The position numbers and the translations under genes are program-made. Shown one piece after another: positions 14,820-16,390 of a stretch of DNA of 16,390 nucleotides; the first letter of the stretch is position 1; each line of letters begins with the position of its first letter. Source of the stretch: Thioglobus_B sp964566765. GTDB taxonomy: Bacteria > Pseudomonadota > Gammaproteobacteria > PS1 > Pseudothioglobaceae. The notes under the pieces are model-generated. The model searched no databases. It saw only the letters and a program-made list of their open reading frames with translations, and was not told where the DNA came from. The DNA lies in NCBI GenBank assembly GCA_964566765.1, contig CAZMJI010000023.1, positions 1-16,390 of the forward strand, in the 5' to 3' direction.

Positions 14820-15786
14820 GCTTTGCGTTGTTGATATAGCGATTGGCATAGTCTATCGCAGTTTGCAAACTGCCCAGTGATATTTTTTCACCAGCCTTGC
14901 CTGCCAAGTGCAGTGCGGTACCATGATCAACCGAGGTGCGCACAAATGGCAGACCCAAAGTGACATTCACGGCTTTTTTAAAACCCAGGGTTTTGAGTAC
15001 CGGCAGCCCTTGATCATGATACATGGACAACACACAATCAACCCCTGATAAGGCATCTGGAGTGAAAGCGGTATCCGCCGGCACACTGCCTCTTAAGTGA
15101 TAACCTTGTGTGTTTAACTGATTAATCACTGGGTTAATAATATCAATCTCTTCACGACCTAAGTAACCGTCTTCCCCGGCATGAGGATTGAGACCACAAA
15201 CACTGATTACTGGCTTGTCAGTCTCATATTTTTTGAAGTGCTCATTGATGATTTCAAGGGTACGTATTAGTAACTCAGGGGTAATACTTTTAGGTACTTC
15301 AGATAATGGCATATGGGTGGTGGCCAAAGCCACGCTCAATCCTTCAGTGGCCAGCATCATCACGGTTTTATCTACCTTGGCGAGTTGTTGCAAGTATTCG
15401 GTATGACCACTAAAATCACGCACGCCAGCTTCGTTAATCACCCCTTTATGAATCGGCCCCGTAACTAAGGCATGGTTGTCGTGCGCTAGGCAAAACTCAG
15501 TAGCCAAGCGAATGGTTTCCAAGACATAATGACCGTGTTTTTTATCCAACTCTCCCGGGGTGGATTGACCCGCTGATTGAACCGGATAGACGCAAATATC
15601 ACCGGGATTTTTAAGCACGTCAGAGTCGACAATATTAATCGGCAAACCCAGCACTTTGGCACGCTCTAAAAGCAGCTGTGGATCGACAAAAGTTAGTAGA
15701 TTTTCTCGCTGTTTTTTTTGCGCATATAAAATGGCTAAATCCAGTCCGATTCCAGCGGGCTCTCCCGGGGTAAAAACAAGGCTCAT
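14812..15786 (-). CDS. pdxA: 4-hydroxythreonine-4-phosphate dehydrogenase PdxA
   Basis: Oxidises 4-phosphohydroxy-L-threonine in pyridoxal 5'-phosphate synthesis. The 324 residues (E. coli 329) include the N-terminal TPGEPAGIG, VTGPIHKG, SGHTEYL, and three metal-binding histidines: His158 (TTHMP), His202 (NPHAGE) and His257 (MYHDQGLP). FVRTSVDHGTALHLAGK closes the active site. The N-terminus is a few residues shorter than usual, but no in-frame start lies upstream. A run of eight A on the coding strand (15719-15712) falls in codons 23-25 and could slip. The gene heads the operon with rsmA, apaG and apaH; surA, which precedes pdxA in E. coli, is replaced by a divergent adaptor gene. The leader is pyrimidine-rich and has no Shine-Dalgarno site close to the ATG. 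Confidence 0.98.
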   Translation of the reverse strand: MSLVFTPGEPAGIGLDLAILYAQKKQRENLLTFVDPQLLLERAKVLGLPINIVDSDVLKNPGDICVYPVQSAGQSTPGELDKKHGHYVLETIRLATEFCLAHDNHALVTGPIHKGVINEAGVRDFSGHTEYLQQLAKVDKTVMMLATEGLSVALATTHMPLSEVPKSITPELLIRTLEIINEHFKKYETDKPVISVCGLNPHAGEDGYLGREEIDIINPVINQLNTQGYHLRGSVPADTAFTPDALSGVDCVLSMYHDQGLPVLKTLGFKKAVNVTLGLPFVRTSVDHGTALHLAGKAGEKISLGSLQTAIDYANRYINNAKHA

Positions 15787-15818
15787 TTTGAGTGAAAAAA
15801 GATGAAAAAAACTCCTAT

Positions 15819-15824
15819 ATTATA
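15819..15824 (-). promoter_or_regulatory. Candidate -10 element of the pdxA operon
   Basis: A perfect TATAAT on the minus strand, placed so that transcription would start near 15812, about 25 bases before the pdxA ATG. No good -35 is found 16-18 bases upstream. The surrounding sequence is very AT-rich and also holds a TATAAT on the plus strand at 15821-15826, so chance occurrence is a real possibility. Confidence 0.35.
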
Positions 15825-15831
15825 ATGGCAA

Positions 15832-15853
15832 TATATAAGTGAGAAATTATATA
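15832..15853. repeat. Inverted repeat in the pdxA / adaptor divergent region
   Basis: TATATAA, eight bases, TTATATA: a perfect seven-base dyad that sits just upstream of the candidate pdxA -10, between the two divergent genes. It could be an operator for either gene. In such AT-rich DNA a dyad of A and T only is weak evidence. The rest of the 232-base region (15787-16018) shows homopolymer runs and no other clear element. Confidence 0.3.
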
Positions 15854-16018
15854 CAGAGAATAATTTTTTTATCTTAAAAAAACCTGTAAAAACAAACAGT
15901 TGCATCAGCTAATTATGATTAATTTATGGATCATTTTAAAATAGCCAAACACCGTATAAAGTTATCATATAAAATTCCTTCTAATGTTTTATTGATTGAT
16001 CACAAAAAACACCCAAAT

Positions 16019-16390
16019 ATGAGAGTTACCTTAAGCCCACTTTTTACATCGATTTTTTTGGCATTTTCCCTGCCAATTCAAGCACAAACGATCCAGCAGA
16101 ATTCAGAGAGTTTTGACTCGGTTTACAACATTCAAAAAGTTACCGGCATGTCGCTGGACAAAAGAGCGATTTTGGGTGGTGCGGTTATTTCTTCTTCTCA
16201 AGTGAACCTAAGTGCCCAAGTTTCAGGTGATGTTCTGAGCGTCAGTGGTCAAGAAGGTGATATGTTTAAAAAGGGTTCAGTACTGGTAACGCTAGAACAA
16301 GAATCCATTCAAGCACAACGAGATTCGGCTTATGCTGAGATTGCCTCAGCCAATGAAGCCTTGAGAAATGCCGGCGTGCAGTATTCACAA
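16019..16390 (+). CDS. Periplasmic adaptor (HlyD/RND membrane-fusion family), N-terminal part
   Basis: The frame is open to the right edge and gives 124 residues. A signal peptide is clear: basic Arg2, a hydrophobic core at about residues 8-19 and likely cleavage after PIQAQ near residue 23. From about residue 59 comes the adaptor signature of the lipoyl-like (barrel-sandwich) domain: VISSSQVNLSAQVSGDV, then a GxEGDMFKKGSVLVTLE-type strand-turn-strand, then the start of the coiled-coil hairpin (ESIQAQRDSAYAEIASANEAL). Such proteins bridge inner-membrane transporters and an outer-membrane channel. The substrate and partner pump would be encoded beyond the window. The frame is also open upstream to ATG at 15926, which would add 31 residues; I prefer 16019 because it gives a normal signal peptide. 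No Shine-Dalgarno site is visible at either start. Confidence 0.85.
   Translation, partial: MRVTLSPLFTSIFLAFSLPIQAQTIQQNSESFDSVYNIQKVTGMSLDKRAILGGAVISSSQVNLSAQVSGDVLSVSGQEGDMFKKGSVLVTLEQESIQAQRDSAYAEIASANEALRNAGVQYSQ

Noticed and set aside
15985..16005. CRP/FNR-type binding site around TTGATTGATCACAA
   Set aside because: Only the right half TCACA matches; the left half does not at the required distance.

Overview
The window looks like ordinary core chromosome of a gammaproteobacterium. The evidence is an RpoH heat-shock sigma factor, an rseP-bamA-skp-lpxD-fabZ-lpxA envelope cluster and a pdxA-rsmA-apaG-apaH cluster, all with gammaproteobacterial gene order and sequence. Moderate GC, compact spacing and AT-rich divergent promoter regions would fit a small-genome marine lineage such as the SUP05/Thioglobus sulfur oxidisers and their symbiont relatives; that placement is an impression, not a demonstrated result. 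No mobile element, CRISPR array, tRNA, rRNA or prophage gene was seen. No stretch of more than 300 bases lacks a gene.

Bases 1-2850 carry a heat-shock block on the minus strand: rpoH, then groES, then groEL, the last cut by the window edge before its C-terminal tail. rpoH has a candidate vegetative promoter inside the end of gmk and a short leader that can fold over its start codon.

Bases 2828-12017 carry a tightly packed minus-strand series: DUF971 protein, rseP, bamA, skp, lpxD, fabZ, lpxA, murJ, yggX, gmk. Gaps are 16 bases or less, and three junctions overlap (skp/lpxD, murJ/yggX, yggX/gmk). It links outer-membrane protein assembly (BamA, Skp), envelope stress proteolysis (RseP), lipid A synthesis (LpxD, LpxA), fatty acid elongation (FabZ) and peptidoglycan precursor flipping (MurJ). 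The usual neighbours lpxB and uppS-cdsA-dxr are not adjacent.

At 12018-12112 a short divergent region separates this series from plus-strand dapF, which ends tail to tail with apaH. A second minus-strand operon, pdxA-rsmA-apaG-apaH (12915-15786), has the classical order without surA. A 232-base AT-rich divergent region then separates pdxA from a plus-strand periplasmic adaptor gene that runs off the right edge.

I found no convincing undescribed system. The best leads are the rpoH-groES-groEL adjacency with a possible start-codon hairpin on rpoH, residues in LpxA and LpxD that predict lipid A acyl chain choice, and a BamA whose only cysteine pair lies in a different surface loop from that of E. 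coli.
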